Positions 38,378-48,108 of a stretch of 64,000 bases of DNA are shown piece by piece; position 1 is the first letter of the stretch; each line of letters starts with the position of its first letter. Location of the stretch: contig NZ_PJZF01000014.1 of NCBI RefSeq assembly GCF_002858675.1, positions 62,001-126,000 on the forward strand. Direction: 5' to 3'. The notes below the pieces were generated by a model, which was not told the DNA's origin, made no database searches, and worked only from the letters and a program-made list of their open reading frames with translations. The translations under genes and the position numbers were made by a program. The DNA is from Chimaeribacter californicus. Lineage in GTDB: Bacteria; Pseudomonadota; Gammaproteobacteria; Enterobacterales; Enterobacteriaceae.

Positions 38378-38411
38378 GAGAGTCCTTCACAGTGACAGTG
38401 AACATTTTGCG
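38377..38411. promoter_or_regulatory. Probable MetR-binding region
   Basis: TGAG-N5-TTCA starts at 38377 and a TGAA half-site starts at 38399, 22 bp further on. The MetR consensus is TGAA-N5-TTCA, and E. coli metE has two such sites about two helical turns apart. The first site has one mismatch; the second has only a good left half. Confidence 0.5.
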
Positions 38412-38441
38412 CTTGTGGAATATACAGTACCTGCGGATTAT

Positions 38442-38465
38442 GGATGTGTAAACATCTGGACGTCT
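38442..38465. promoter_or_regulatory. Tandem met boxes (MetJ operator)
   Basis: Three adjacent 8-base units, GGATGTGT, AAACATCT and GGACGTCT, match the AGACGTCT met box at 5, 6 and 7 of 8 positions. Tandem boxes bind MetJ with S-adenosylmethionine and repress metE. The array ends 17 bases before the metE start codon. Confidence 0.75.
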
Positions 38466-38482
38466 AAATGAGGGTTTTGACC

Positions 38483-40762
38483 ATGGCAATTCTGAACCAC
38501 ACACTGGGTTTTCCGCGCGTCGGTCTGCGTCGTGAACTGAAAAAGGCACAAGAAAGTTACTGGGCAGGCACGTCAACGCAGGAAGAGCTATTGGCTGTGG
38601 GTCGTGAATTGCGCGCCCGTCATTGGCAGCAACAGCGTGACGCCGGGGTCGATCTGCTGCCGGTCGGCGACTTCGCCTGGTATGACCATGTCTTGACCAC
38701 CAGCCTGCTGCTGGGCAACGTGCCGCCGCGCCACCAGGATGCCGCCGGTAAGATAGATCTGGACACGCTGTTCCGCATCGGCCGTGGCCGGGCACCCACC
38801 GGTGAACCGGCAGCCGCGGCCGAAATGACCAAATGGTTTAACACCAACTACCACTACATCGTGCCGGAATTCCACCAAGGCCAGCGCTTTGCCCTGACCT
38901 GGACACAGCTGCTGGATGAAGTGGATGAGGCGCTGGCGCTGGGCCACCCGGTTAAGCCGGTGCTGCTTGGCCCGGTGACTTACCTGTGGCTGGGCAAAGT
39001 GAAAGGCGAGCCGTTCGACCGCCTCTCCCTGCTGGAGGACATTCTGCCGGTTTACCAGCAGGTATTGGCGGAGCTGGCTAAACGCGGCATTGAGTGGGTA
39101 CAGATTGACGAACCGGCGCTGGTGCTGGAACTGCCGCAAGCCTGGCTGGACGCATTCAAACCCGCCTATGCCGCGCTGAACGGCCAGACCAACCTGCTGC
39201 TGACCACCTATTTCGACAGCATCGGCCACAACCTTGAGACTATCCGCCATCTGGAGGTGCAGGGGCTGCATGTGGACGTGGTGGCAGGCCATGATGACAT
39301 CGCCGCGCTGGACAACGCGCTGCCCGCTGACTGGGTGCTCTCGCTGGGCGTGATCAACGGCCGTAATGTCTGGCGGGCTGACCTCAGCCGCTGGCTGGAT
39401 CGCCTGCAACCGCTGACTGGTGGGCAACGTACCCTGTGGCTCGGCAGCTCCTGCTCCCTGCTGCACAGCCCGATCGACCTGAGCGTGGAAACCCGGCTGG
39501 ATGAAGAAGTGAAAAGCTGGTTCGCCTTCGCCCTGCAAAAATGTGGTGAACTGGCCCTGCTGACGCGCGCCCTGAACCAGGGCGACCGGGAGACGCTGGC
39601 CGAGGCGGCGGCGTACAGCGCGCCGATCCGTGCCCGCCGCGACTCCAGCCGTGTGCATAACGCCGCCGTGGGCAACCGTCTGGTGGCGATCACCGCGCAG
39701 GACTGCGAGCGCCCGCACGCTTACCCAATCCGCGCTGAAAAACAGCGCGCCAAATTTAACCTGCCCGCCTGGCCGACCACCACCATCGGCTCTTTCCCGC
39801 AGACCACGGAAATCCGCAGCCTGCGCCTGGACTTCAAACAGGGCCGCCTGGACAGTCATCACTACCGCACCGGCATCAGCGAGCATATTAAGCAGGCGAT
39901 TGCCGAGCAGGAGCGCCTGGGCCTGGATGTGCTGGTGCACGGGGAAGCTGAGCGTAACGACATGGTGGAGTACTTCGGCGAGCATCTGGACGGCTTCGTC
40001 TTCACCCAGAACGGCTGGGTGCAGAGCTACGGTTCCCGCTGCGTGAAGCCGCCGGTGATCATCGGGGACATCAGCCGCCCGCAGGCGATTACCGTCGGGT
40101 GGGCGACGTATGCCCAGTCCCTGACTGACAAACCGGTGAAAGGGATGCTGACCGGCCCGGTGACCATTCTCTGCTGGTCCTTCCCGCGTGAGGATGTCTC
40201 CCGTGAGGTGATTGCCAAACAGATTGCGCTGGCACTGCGTGACGAAGTGGCCGACCTGGAAAAAGCCGGGATCGGCATCATCCAGATTGATGAACCGGCA
40301 CTGCGGGAAGGGCTGCCGCTGCGCCGTTCCGACTGGCAGGCCTACCTGGCCTGGGCCGTGGACGCCTTCAAACTGAATGCCGCGGTTGCCAATGATGAAA
40401 CGCAGATCCACACCCATATGTGTTACTGCGAGTTCAACGACATCATGGATTCCATCGCCGCGCTGGATGCCGATGTGATCACCATCGAAACCTCGCGTTC
40501 GGATATGGATCTGCTGGAAGCGTTCAAGGTGTTCGACTACCCGAACGAAATCGGCCCCGGCGTGTATGACATCCACTCGCCGAATGTGCCGGGCGTGGAG
40601 TGGATGGAGGCGCTGCTGCGTAAAGCCGCGCAGACTATCCCGGCGGAGCGCCTGTGGGTTAACCCGGATTGCGGCCTGAAAACCCGTGGCTGGCCGGAAA
40701 CCCGTCAGGCCCTGGCTAATATGGTAAAAGCCGCCCAGCGCCTGCGGGCCACAGAGGTGTAA
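38483..40762 (+). CDS. metE: Cobalamin-independent methionine synthase MetE
   Basis: Transfers a methyl group from 5-methyltetrahydropteroyl-triglutamate to homocysteine in the last step of methionine synthesis. The 759-residue protein carries [20 protein letters not shown] at the N-terminus, [13 protein letters not shown] at the start of the catalytic half, and the zinc-ligand blocks [10 protein letters not shown] and [13 protein letters not shown]. The ATG with GAGGG upstream matches E. coli; an earlier in-frame ATG is not supported. It is controlled by MetR and MetJ sites in the gap to metR and followed by a terminator. Confidence 0.97.
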   Translation: MAILNHTLGFPRVGLRRELKKAQESYWAGTSTQEELLAVGRELRARHWQQQRDAGVDLLPVGDFAWYDHVLTTSLLLGNVPPRHQDAAGKIDLDTLFRIGRGRAPTGEPAAAAEMTKWFNTNYHYIVPEFHQGQRFALTWTQLLDEVDEALALGHPVKPVLLGPVTYLWLGKVKGEPFDRLSLLEDILPVYQQVLAELAKRGIEWVQIDEPALVLELPQAWLDAFKPAYAALNGQTNLLLTTYFDSIGHNLETIRHLEVQGLHVDVVAGHDDIAALDNALPADWVLSLGVINGRNVWRADLSRWLDRLQPLTGGQRTLWLGSSCSLLHSPIDLSVETRLDEEVKSWFAFALQKCGELALLTRALNQGDRETLAEAAAYSAPIRARRDSSRVHNAAVGNRLVAITAQDCERPHAYPIRAEKQRAKFNLPAWPTTTIGSFPQTTEIRSLRLDFKQGRLDSHHYRTGISEHIKQAIAEQERLGLDVLVHGEAERNDMVEYFGEHLDGFVFTQNGWVQSYGSRCVKPPVIIGDISRPQAITVGWATYAQSLTDKPVKGMLTGPVTILCWSFPREDVSREVIAKQIALALRDEVADLEKAGIGIIQIDEPALREGLPLRRSDWQAYLAWAVDAFKLNAAVANDETQIHTHMCYCEFNDIMDSIAALDADVITIETSRSDMDLLEAFKVFDYPNEIGPGVYDIHSPNVPGVEWMEALLRKAAQTIPAERLWVNPDCGLKTRGWPETRQALANMVKAAQRLRATEV

Positions 40763-40793
40763 AGGCCGGCGCCTGAGGTGATGCCGGAAAAGC

Positions 40794-40818
40794 AAAGGGC
40801 GCATCTGCGCCCTTTTTT
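40794..40818. terminator. Terminator between metE and dlhH
   Basis: AAAGGGCGCA pairs with TGCGCCCTTTTTT around TC, giving a strong rightward terminator and a weaker leftward one between convergent genes. Confidence 0.88.
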
Positions 40819-40864
40819 GGTCGTGTCAGAGGGCTAACCCGCCGCACGGTTTTTATAGCCGTGC

Positions 40865-41698
40865 TCAGCCCGTGCCCGCCATTCCATACTGTTTGAACCA
40901 GGCCAGCATCCGCTGCCAGCCATCATCGGCCGCTTCCTGATTAAAGCTTGGCCGGTAATCGGCATTAAACGCGTGCCCGGCATCCGGGTAGACCACAATC
41001 TCGGCGGTGGCGTTGGCTGCGCGGATCGCCTGGCGCATGGTTTCTACCGTATCCTGCGGGATGCCGCTGTCCTGCCCGCCATACAACCCCAGCACCGGGG
41101 CATTGAGATCCACCGCGATGTCCACCGGGTGTTTCGGCTGGTTGAGTGACTTCTCGCCCACCAGCTTGCCGTACCAGGCGGCAGCGGCTTTCAGTTGCGG
41201 GTTATGGGCGGCATAAAGCCAGGCGATGCGCCCGCCCCAGCAGAAGCCGGTAATCGCCAGCCGGTTGGCTTCGCCGCCATGCCGGGTTGCCCAGTGTGCG
41301 GTGTGGTCGAGATCTGCCAGCACTTGCTGGTCAGGCACTTTGCTCACCAGTTTGCTGAACAGCTCATCAATGGTGGCGTACTCCTGCGGATCGCCCTGGC
41401 GGAAATAGAGCTCCGGCGCAATCGCCAGATAGCCCTCTTTGGCCAGCCGGCGGCAGAGATCGCGGATGTGTTCATGCACGCCGAAAATTTCCTGTACCAC
41501 CAGCACCACCGGCAAGGGGCCGGATGCGGCGGCCGGGCGTGCCAGATAGGCCGGCATATTTTCACCCTGGGTCGGAATGGTGGTTTCGCTGGTGTGCAGG
41601 TCGTGATCGTCAGTATGGCGGGTCGTCGAGGCAACAGGAGCGACAGCGGGTGCAAAACCGCCGGTGGCCTGCTGGGTCTGATGTTCAGTTATTTTCAT
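40865..41698 (-). CDS. dlhH: Dienelactone hydrolase family protein (YsgA)
   Basis: A 277-residue alpha/beta hydrolase. The nucleophile is the Cys of GFCWGGRIAW, the acid Asp lies in LYGGQDSGIP and the His in YPDAGHAFNADYRPSF, the Cys-Asp-His triad of dienelactone hydrolases. VVLVVQEIFGVHEHIRDLCR is the usual N-terminal block. E. coli YsgA stands in the same place next to metE; its natural substrate is not known. The ATG giving MKITEHQTQQ was preferred over an upstream one. Confidence 0.88.
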   Translation of the reverse strand: MKITEHQTQQATGGFAPAVAPVASTTRHTDDHDLHTSETTIPTQGENMPAYLARPAAASGPLPVVLVVQEIFGVHEHIRDLCRRLAKEGYLAIAPELYFRQGDPQEYATIDELFSKLVSKVPDQQVLADLDHTAHWATRHGGEANRLAITGFCWGGRIAWLYAAHNPQLKAAAAWYGKLVGEKSLNQPKHPVDIAVDLNAPVLGLYGGQDSGIPQDTVETMRQAIRAANATAEIVVYPDAGHAFNADYRPSFNQEAADDGWQRMLAWFKQYGMAGTG

Positions 41699-41871
41699 TG
41701 CGGTCTCCGCGTAGTAATGGGTAGCGCTGCGCAGCATTAACTATAGGAAATAAAATCAGAATGGTAAGCAGGATACTAATACGTGGCAGAAGGAGGGCAG
41801 GCAAGGGCATTCTGTGGCATAAAGAAAATCCGCGCCCTGGGGCGCGGACAGGTCACATTATCAGGAAATGA

Positions 41872-44769
41872 TTATTTAAAACTTCCCTGAACACCAATAT
41901 GAGCGACATAGCCTTCCATATCGTCACTGAAGCCTTTCATGTATTGCGCATCGGCATAGATCCAGGTGTTTTCGCTGACTTTCGCCGTGACACCCGCCCC
42001 GGTTTGCCACCAGTCGGTGGCCAGATCGGCCTGAACCTCGGTACCCCCCACCCGCACCGACGGGGCATCGGTGAAGTTATGCACAATATCTGCCGTCAGG
42101 TAAGGTTTGAAGGTCTCCGATTGCTTGTCTTCCTGTTGGTCGCGGAACAGGCGCACGCCCGCCCGCGCGGTCAGGGCGCTGCTGTTGGCCCCGGAGACGT
42201 TGGATATCGCATCACCAAAATCTTCGCCGATCAGGTATTGGTAAACCAACTGGCCCTGCGGCTCAATTTTCCAGTTTTCGCTGACGCCAAACGGCTTGCC
42301 GCCTTCCACAGAAAGCAGGGTGCCGTAGCTGTCCTGCCGGGCATTGAAGCGGCTCTCATACTGGTTGCGGTAGTAGGTGAACTGGCCGACCGCGTCGATA
42401 TAGCTGCCGTCCTGCGCGTAGCGGGTGTAGTAACCGCCGAGGCTGTAGGCGTCTGTGTTGATCGCCCCGGTCGCGACCTGTTTATTGGCGCGTGAGCGGT
42501 ACTGATCCTGGGCGTCGCTGCTTTGGTGGCCGAGAGTCACCATCACGCCGCCATGCACGCGGGTGCCGTTGTCCAGCGCATCCTGATAGAGATCTTTACC
42601 AAACTGCGCGAACCAGGAGTGGGTGTCATAACCAAAGCGCCCGGCATTGAACGAGGTGGTATCACCCCCGGTACGCGCCCAGGCCAGGTTGTTATAGTTG
42701 CGCGCATACTGTTCGGCATCGCCCATACGTTCATGCAGTGTGCCGACCGTTTGCAGGCCGTAATAGAGGTTCAGGTAGGGGGCCACGGCATAACCGGGGA
42801 CTTCCTCGCGGTACGGTTTCGCTGACGGGGTGACATTGCCGCCATTGCCGCCATTGCCGCCGTTGCCGCCATTGCCGTCATTTCCACCGTTCTGATCAGG
42901 TAAATCATCCCCGTCTGACGGATCCTGATCCGGGAATTCTGCCCGCAGATACCAGTCATTGGCGGTGTCTGCTGCGCCGTCTTTGCCGCCTTCAAACAGG
43001 TAATAGTTAAAGGCATCCACACTGACGGTTTCACCCAGGGCAAAATGGGTGCGGCTGCTGTCCTGAATCTGCACGACTTCTATACCGTTTCCTTCGGTGT
43101 AGGCCCCCGCACCGCGGCCATTAATGTGCAGGGTAAAGTTGCCTGCCGCATCCGCCGTGCCCGCAATGATTTTGTCGGTTTTGCTGTTGGTACCGCCCTC
43201 ATTCAGCTCGGTGTTCAGGTAAAAATCCCCGGTACCGGAGAGCGATTGGGTGGTCAGCGTCTTGTAATCCCCTTCTGGGGAGAAAGCGACCCGGCTGTTC
43301 TTCAGCGCCAGGGAGTTCGCCGTCGAGGAGGCGGACATATTCCAGGTGCTGTTATCGGCTGTCAGGTCGATATTGCCCTGGGATGCGCCGTTAAAGGTGG
43401 AGCCCAGCAGGCTCATGGTCAGGGTATTGGCAAGGTTGTCTTGTGTTTCGACAATGACATCACCCGTAATCGTGCTGTTGTTTTGCGCGGTAAACGTCAG
43501 GTTGGCCGATTGCGCGAGCAGCTCCGTCTCTTTGGCAGCGGTCAGATCGTTGGCAACATAGATTGCTGAGCCTTGAACGGCGGTCAGATCGGTGTGATCC
43601 AACGTAGCTGTCCAGTCACCGCCATCGGCATACAGGGCCGTTTTCGCCCGATCGCTGATTACCGTGGAGTCTTTCAGGGTCAAGGTGCCGCCTTGCTGGG
43701 CTGCGGCGACGGTTTGCTGCTGATAGAGATGCAAGGTAGATACGCTGTCAGCATGATTGACGATCTGAAGGTTTTCACCGTGGATCGCGGCTTGGGTGCT
43801 GACAAATAACGACTGATCTTTGGTGCCGTCAGTGATCACCTTCATGTTTTTAATGTTGATCTGAGCGCCAGATTTTGCCGCCAGCGATGCACCACTTGCA
43901 CCGGTGGTTTTGATGGTATTCAGATTGGCCATATCGCCGGTGAGATTGACGACGCTGTTGTCGGTGGCCAGCACGCCGCCTCCATAAGCTCCGCCGGAAG
44001 TAATGTCGGTATTGGTGAGGGTAACCACGGCGTTCTCTGCGGCCAAAATACCATAGGCATTCTCCCCTTCGGTGGTCAGGCTGCCGCCCTGTGCAGTGAA
44101 CGTGCTTCCCGCGCCGGTTGCTCTGATGGCATGGCTGAACTCACCTTTTGTCGTGACCGACAACTGATCAACAACTGCACTATTATTCTGGCCGTTAATG
44201 CTAATACCATCGGCACGGGCGGCGTTGGTTGCTACCGTCAGATTTTTAAAGGTCGCGGTATTCTTCTGGCCGTTAATCATGAGGCCGGCACTGTTTTCAC
44301 CTTGCGTCGTCAGGGTGGCATCTGACGCTGTGTTGAATTTATTATTGTCGCCGGTAATAAAAATCCCAGACGCGCCTTTGTTTGTGGTGTTAACTGTAAG
44401 TGGGCTTAATAAGTTGACGCTACTGCTATCCTGAATATGAATGGCGTGAGCATTCTCGCCCTCTGTGGTTATTTTCAGGGAAGTGGCTTCACTTTCATAA
44501 ATCTCCCCGGTGTTTTGCACATATATACCATGTGAGGATGTACCGGTGGTCTTAATGATGAGGCCGCCTGGGTATAAGGAAAGATCTGACTGTTTTATTT
44601 CATCGTTTCCATTGATATGGATGGGTGGGCTTTGGTCTTTATCATCATCATTAATAGAGGTTGCTTGCGCCGATGTCACCAGCGCGCCACTTGATATGAG
44701 GATAAATAAAGGTAACGCTTTAATAATGCCGGAGGATAAGGGTGTGCGTGTTGTGTTAAGTGTTTTCAA
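41872..44769 (-). CDS. Type Va autotransporter with repetitive beta-helix passenger
   Basis: A 965-residue secreted surface protein. It has a signal peptide (MKTLNTTRTPLSSGIIKALP, cleaved after AQA near residue 36) and a passenger of about 590 residues built from short repeats such as TTEGENAHAI, TTQGENSAGL, TTKGEFSHAI and TTEGENAYGI, as in pertactin/AidA-like beta-helices. A linker of Gly-Gly-Asn repeats spans about residues 625-647, and a C-terminal beta-barrel of about 270 residues ends in GVQGSFK. The last residue is Lys rather than the usual aromatic, but Phe precedes it. No RGD or protease triad was noticed, so an adhesin or biofilm role is the best guess. It is inserted between dlhH and udp, neighbours in E. 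coli, and has AT-rich upstream DNA. Confidence 0.88.
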   Translation of the reverse strand: MKTLNTTRTPLSSGIIKALPLFILISSGALVTSAQATSINDDDKDQSPPIHINGNDEIKQSDLSLYPGGLIIKTTGTSSHGIYVQNTGEIYESEATSLKITTEGENAHAIHIQDSSSVNLLSPLTVNTTNKGASGIFITGDNNKFNTASDATLTTQGENSAGLMINGQKNTATFKNLTVATNAARADGISINGQNNSAVVDQLSVTTKGEFSHAIRATGAGSTFTAQGGSLTTEGENAYGILAAENAVVTLTNTDITSGGAYGGGVLATDNSVVNLTGDMANLNTIKTTGASGASLAAKSGAQINIKNMKVITDGTKDQSLFVSTQAAIHGENLQIVNHADSVSTLHLYQQQTVAAAQQGGTLTLKDSTVISDRAKTALYADGGDWTATLDHTDLTAVQGSAIYVANDLTAAKETELLAQSANLTFTAQNNSTITGDVIVETQDNLANTLTMSLLGSTFNGASQGNIDLTADNSTWNMSASSTANSLALKNSRVAFSPEGDYKTLTTQSLSGTGDFYLNTELNEGGTNSKTDKIIAGTADAAGNFTLHINGRGAGAYTEGNGIEVVQIQDSSRTHFALGETVSVDAFNYYLFEGGKDGAADTANDWYLRAEFPDQDPSDGDDLPDQNGGNDGNGGNGGNGGNGGNVTPSAKPYREEVPGYAVAPYLNLYYGLQTVGTLHERMGDAEQYARNYNNLAWARTGGDTTSFNAGRFGYDTHSWFAQFGKDLYQDALDNGTRVHGGVMVTLGHQSSDAQDQYRSRANKQVATGAINTDAYSLGGYYTRYAQDGSYIDAVGQFTYYRNQYESRFNARQDSYGTLLSVEGGKPFGVSENWKIEPQGQLVYQYLIGEDFGDAISNVSGANSSALTARAGVRLFRDQQEDKQSETFKPYLTADIVHNFTDAPSVRVGGTEVQADLATDWWQTGAGVTAKVSENTWIYADAQYMKGFSDDMEGYVAHIGVQGSFK

Positions 44770-45190
44770 TTTATCAGGCCCTTTATACGTTTTAGTTAAT
44801 GAGAAAAGTGAAGAAACTCACGATTCTATTAATGAATAAAAGGCTTAAATATTTATTTTTCCTTTAAAATTAGTTAACCAATAATTAATTGTTCAAGGCT
44901 TTTTTTTTGAGTTTTTATAATAAGAAAAATAACGGGTAAAAATAAGAAAAGGTAAGTTTTTTTCTGAAAGATTCTCTATTAATAGAGGTAGAAAAGGCGC
45001 TATAACGAAAGTGGCGGTCTGCCCGCAATAGACAGCTGGCCCGGCCAACGTGTGGCAGCGTTTTTACCCCGTACTGGGCAGCCACCGCGTTATCGGATCT
45101 GAGGGAGCGTGATGGTGACGGGCAGGGGCAGAGTAAAGCAGGACAGGATGGGGCGTAGTCGCTTATAATCAGCGCAATAATGGGTTTTAT
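44770..45190. other. AT-rich upstream region of the autotransporter gene
   Basis: No convincing gene. Bases 44770-45000 are far more AT-rich than the rest of the window (for example TTAATTGTTCAAGGC, TTTTTTTTTGAG), as seen upstream of acquired or H-NS-bound genes. The autotransporter promoter should lie here, but I could not fix one. Bases 45000-45180 return to GC-rich sequence of unknown role. Confidence 0.4.
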
Positions 45191-45206
45191 TGTGAAATTC
45201 ATCACA
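45191..45206 (+). promoter_or_regulatory. CRP site 1 of udp
   Basis: TGTGA-AATTCA-TCACA is a perfect match to the CRP core TGTGA-N6-TCACA. It starts 52 bp upstream of a second site, the spacing I recall for CRP pairs at CytR-controlled promoters such as udp and deoP2. Confidence 0.85.
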
Positions 45207-45242
45207 TAAATGTTGTCGCTGATGCATGTTCTCTATGGCGTA

Positions 45243-45258
45243 AGTGACGTTCATCACA
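45243..45258 (+). promoter_or_regulatory. CRP site 2 of udp
   Basis: AGTGA-CGTTCA-TCACA matches the CRP core with one mismatch in the left half. A class II position would put the transcript start near 45292. GTTGTCGC and ATGCATG between the two CRP sites could serve as CytR half-sites. Confidence 0.75.
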
Positions 45259-45330
45259 AAAAATAACCCTGGATTTCAGTAAAGTCCCTTTCTCTTCCTT
45301 TCGGAAATGAATCGTTAACAGGAGTTCCGT

Positions 45331-46092
45331 ATGTCCAAATCTGACGTTTTTCACCTTGGCCTGACCAAAGCTGACCTGCAAGGCGCCACGCTGGCCATCG
45401 TTCCCGGTGATCCGGAGCGTGTGGAAAAAATTGCCCGACTGATGGAAAACCCGGTCAAGCTGGCTGCTCACCGCGAATTTACGTCATGGCGTGCGGAGCT
45501 GGACGGCAAACCTGTGATCGTCTGCTCCACCGGCATTGGCGGCCCGTCCACGTCTATCGCGGTTGAAGAGCTGGCCCAGCTAGGCGTGCGTACCTTCCTG
45601 CGCATCGGCACCACCGGCGCTATCCAGAACCACATTAATGTGGGTGATGTGCTGGTGACGACTGCCGCAGTACGCCTGGACGGTGCCAGCCTGCACTTCG
45701 CGCCGATGGAGTTCCCGGCCGTGGCTGATTTCGCCTGCACCACCGCGCTGGTCGAGGCCGCGAAAGCCGTGGGTGCGACCACGCACATCGGCGTGACCGC
45801 CTCTTCTGACACTTTCTACCCAGGCCAGGAGCGCTATGACACTTTCTCTGGCCGGGTGGTGCGCCGCTTCAAAGAATCCATGCAAGAGTGGCAGGAAATG
45901 GGCGTGATGAACTACGAGATGGAGTCCGCCACGCTGCTGACCATGTGCGCCAGTCAGGGCCTGCGTGCCGGTATGGTGGCCGGGGTAATCGTAAACCGCA
46001 CCCAGCAAGAGATCCCGAATGCGGAAACCATGAAGCAGACAGAAAGCCATGCGGTGAAAATCGTGGTAGAGGCTGCCCGTCGTCTTATCTGA
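45331..46092 (+). CDS. udp: Uridine phosphorylase Udp
   Basis: Phosphorolyses uridine to uracil and ribose 1-phosphate in pyrimidine salvage. The 253-residue protein is nearly identical to E. coli Udp: [19 protein letters not shown], the phosphate-site block [33 protein letters not shown] and the nucleoside-site block [18 protein letters not shown]. An AACAGGAG box precedes the ATG. Two CRP sites 52 bp apart upstream fit control by CRP and CytR. Confidence 0.97.
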   Translation: MSKSDVFHLGLTKADLQGATLAIVPGDPERVEKIARLMENPVKLAAHREFTSWRAELDGKPVIVCSTGIGGPSTSIAVEELAQLGVRTFLRIGTTGAIQNHINVGDVLVTTAAVRLDGASLHFAPMEFPAVADFACTTALVEAAKAVGATTHIGVTASSDTFYPGQERYDTFSGRVVRRFKESMQEWQEMGVMNYEMESATLLTMCASQGLRAGMVAGVIVNRTQQEIPNAETMKQTESHAVKIVVEAARRLI

Positions 46093-46112
46093 ACGGGGCT
46101 GTCTGTTGTCTG

Positions 46113-46146
46113 AAAAGGGGGTCGCATCGGCGGCCCCCTTTTTTTA
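46113..46146 (+). terminator. Terminator of udp
   Basis: AAAGGGGG-T-CG and CG-G-CCCCCTTTTTTT pair around CATCGG, with seven or more T's after the stem. The 290 bases from here to rmuC hold no gene I can support; AAAGGTTTATCTTT near 46236 forms a small hairpin. Confidence 0.85.
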
Positions 46147-46439
46147 TTCCCCTGCGAATCTGCTAAGGTCAGCCTTCAGGGAATGTCCCCTGAAAAGGGC
46201 GGAACACGTCCAGAGGGGCGCATAGTTGTTATACAAAGGTTTATCTTTGTTTACGCAAGGTTACGGGCTTTGCGGGTAAGAGGAGCGTATTCTGTCAGGT
46301 TCCTGTTAACGCAACGCGGCGGTGCAGCCTTGCGCCAGCGCCTTTTGCGAGGCAGTACGCAGCGTACCAAACCTTGCTGGACAGGCGGGGACGCTTTCCT
46401 TAACGTGGCAGGCTATCAGCGTTTCACAGCGGAACAAGC

Positions 46440-47987
46440 ATGGATATCAGCATAATGTACAGTCTGGTGGCCTGTCTGGCGGGTGTCGGCGGTGGCTGGC
46501 TGCTGGCCGGGGTGCGGCAACAGCAACAGCAGGCCCGGCACGATACCGCCTTGCGCCTGTTGGAACAGTCGCTGGCACAGGCGCAGAGTGCGCAACAGGC
46601 ACTCCTGACGCAGGTGCAGCAGGGCCAGCAGCGTATACGCGAAAATGAACTGGAGCTGCGCACGCTTCACAGCCAGGTAGCAGCCGGGCAGGAGAAGGCG
46701 CAGCAATTGGCGCACTGGCGCCGTGAATGTGAACAGCTTGACCAGGAGCTGCGCGCCCAGCGTGAAAGCAACAGCGCACAGGAAGCGGAACTGCGTGAGG
46801 TCACGATCCGGCTGGAAGAGACGCGGATGGCGGCGGAAGAGAAACAGCGGCTGCTGATGAACAGTGAACAGCGGCTGAATGCGCAGTTCGAACAGCTGGC
46901 AAACCGCATTTTTGAACAGAATGGCCGCCGGGTGGATGAACAAAACCGCCAGAGCCTTGACCGGTTGTTGCTGCCGCTGCGCGAACAACTGGATGGCTTC
47001 CGCCGCCAGGTGCAGGAAGGGTTCGGGCAGGAGGCGCGTGAGCGCCATACGCTGGCCCATGAGATCCGGCACTTGCAGCAGTTGAATGCGCAGATGGCGC
47101 AGGAGGCGATTAACCTCACCAAAGCCCTGAAAGGGGATAACAAAACCCAGGGTAACTGGGGCGAGGTGGTACTGAGCCGTGTGCTGGAGGCCTCCGGGCT
47201 GCGGGAAGGGTATGAGTATGAGACCCAGGTCAGTATCCGTGTGGACAGCAACAGCCGGATGCAGCCGGATGTGATCGTGCGCTTGCCGCAGGAAAAAGAT
47301 GTGGTGATTGATGCCAAGATGTCGCTGGTGGCGTATGAGCGCTACTTCAACAGCACGGACGATGCCGAGCGGGAAATTGCGCTGGGCGAGCATCTCAGTT
47401 CGTTACGCGGCCACATCCGCCTGCTGGGGCGCAAGGATTACCAGCAACTGCCCGGCTTGCGCAGCCTGGATTATGTACTGATGTTTATTCCGGTGGAGCC
47501 GGCCTTCCTGCTGGCGATTGACCGCGAACCGGAGCTGATTAACGAAGCGCTGCAACACAATATTATGCTGGTCAGCCCGACGACCCTGCTGGTGGCCCTG
47601 CGCACCATTACCAACCTCTGGCGCTATGAGCACCAGAGCCGCAACGCGCAGCGCATTGCGGAGCGCGCCGCCCGTCTGTATGACAAATTGCGCTTATTCG
47701 TGGATGACATGGAGTCGATGGGCCAGAACCTGGACAAGGCGCAGGCAAGTTATCGGCTGGCAATGAACAAACTGGCGCAAGGGCGTGGTAACCTTATAGG
47801 ACAAGTTGAAGGTTTCCGGGCCATGGGCGTTGAAGTTAAACGGCCTATCAGCCCGACGCTTGCCGCCACGGCCAGGGCAGAAGATGCCCCTGACAGCGCG
47901 TTGCCGGAGCAGGAGGAGCCGCAGGAAGATCAGCCGGCAGGTATCTTCCCTCCTGAAAAAACCTCCATCAATGAGCAGTACCCTTAA
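46440..47987 (+). CDS. rmuC: DNA recombination protein RmuC
   Basis: A 515-residue protein that limits inversions at short inverted repeats and carries a predicted endonuclease-like fold. It has an N-terminal membrane anchor (IMYSLVACLAGVGGGWLLAG), a long Gln/Glu-rich coiled coil over about residues 25-190, and the conserved RmuC domain (GNWGEVVLSRVLEASGLREG, QPDVIVRLPQEKDVVIDAKM, LRSLDYVLMFIPVEPAFLLA). It is longer than E. coli RmuC (475 residues), mostly in the coiled coil. ubiE follows after about 120 bases. Confidence 0.93.
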   Translation: MDISIMYSLVACLAGVGGGWLLAGVRQQQQQARHDTALRLLEQSLAQAQSAQQALLTQVQQGQQRIRENELELRTLHSQVAAGQEKAQQLAHWRRECEQLDQELRAQRESNSAQEAELREVTIRLEETRMAAEEKQRLLMNSEQRLNAQFEQLANRIFEQNGRRVDEQNRQSLDRLLLPLREQLDGFRRQVQEGFGQEARERHTLAHEIRHLQQLNAQMAQEAINLTKALKGDNKTQGNWGEVVLSRVLEASGLREGYEYETQVSIRVDSNSRMQPDVIVRLPQEKDVVIDAKMSLVAYERYFNSTDDAEREIALGEHLSSLRGHIRLLGRKDYQQLPGLRSLDYVLMFIPVEPAFLLAIDREPELINEALQHNIMLVSPTTLLVALRTITNLWRYEHQSRNAQRIAERAARLYDKLRLFVDDMESMGQNLDKAQASYRLAMNKLAQGRGNLIGQVEGFRAMGVEVKRPISPTLAATARAEDAPDSALPEQEEPQEDQPAGIFPPEKTSINEQYP

Positions 47988-48108
47988 TACGTTAGCACTG
48001 CATACGTTAGCACGATAAATGAAGCGACCCCTGCCGGCACGGCAGGGACACCGGCGGGGTGGGGCGCGCCTCACCCCCATGAGATTGACTGAAAAGCGGG
48101 CATAAAAC

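Noticed and set aside
38588-40804. 738-codon open frame on the minus strand opposite metE
   Set aside because: It is a mirror of the GC-rich metE coding frame. The translation has no recognisable motif, is rich in His/Arg/Gln as expected of antisense frames, and lies over a certain gene.
44915-45205. 96-codon minus-strand frame upstream of the autotransporter
   Set aside because: It spans an abrupt change from GC-rich to AT-rich DNA, has no motif or good start, and covers the udp control region.
46183-46455. 90-codon frame in the udp-rmuC gap
   Set aside because: No homology recognised, and it runs into the start of rmuC in another frame. The gap is better read as the rmuC leader.
47988-48013. 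TACGTTAGCAC direct repeat, 15 bases apart, after rmuC
   Set aside because: A single short duplication without dyad symmetry or link to a known site; too little to call a feature.
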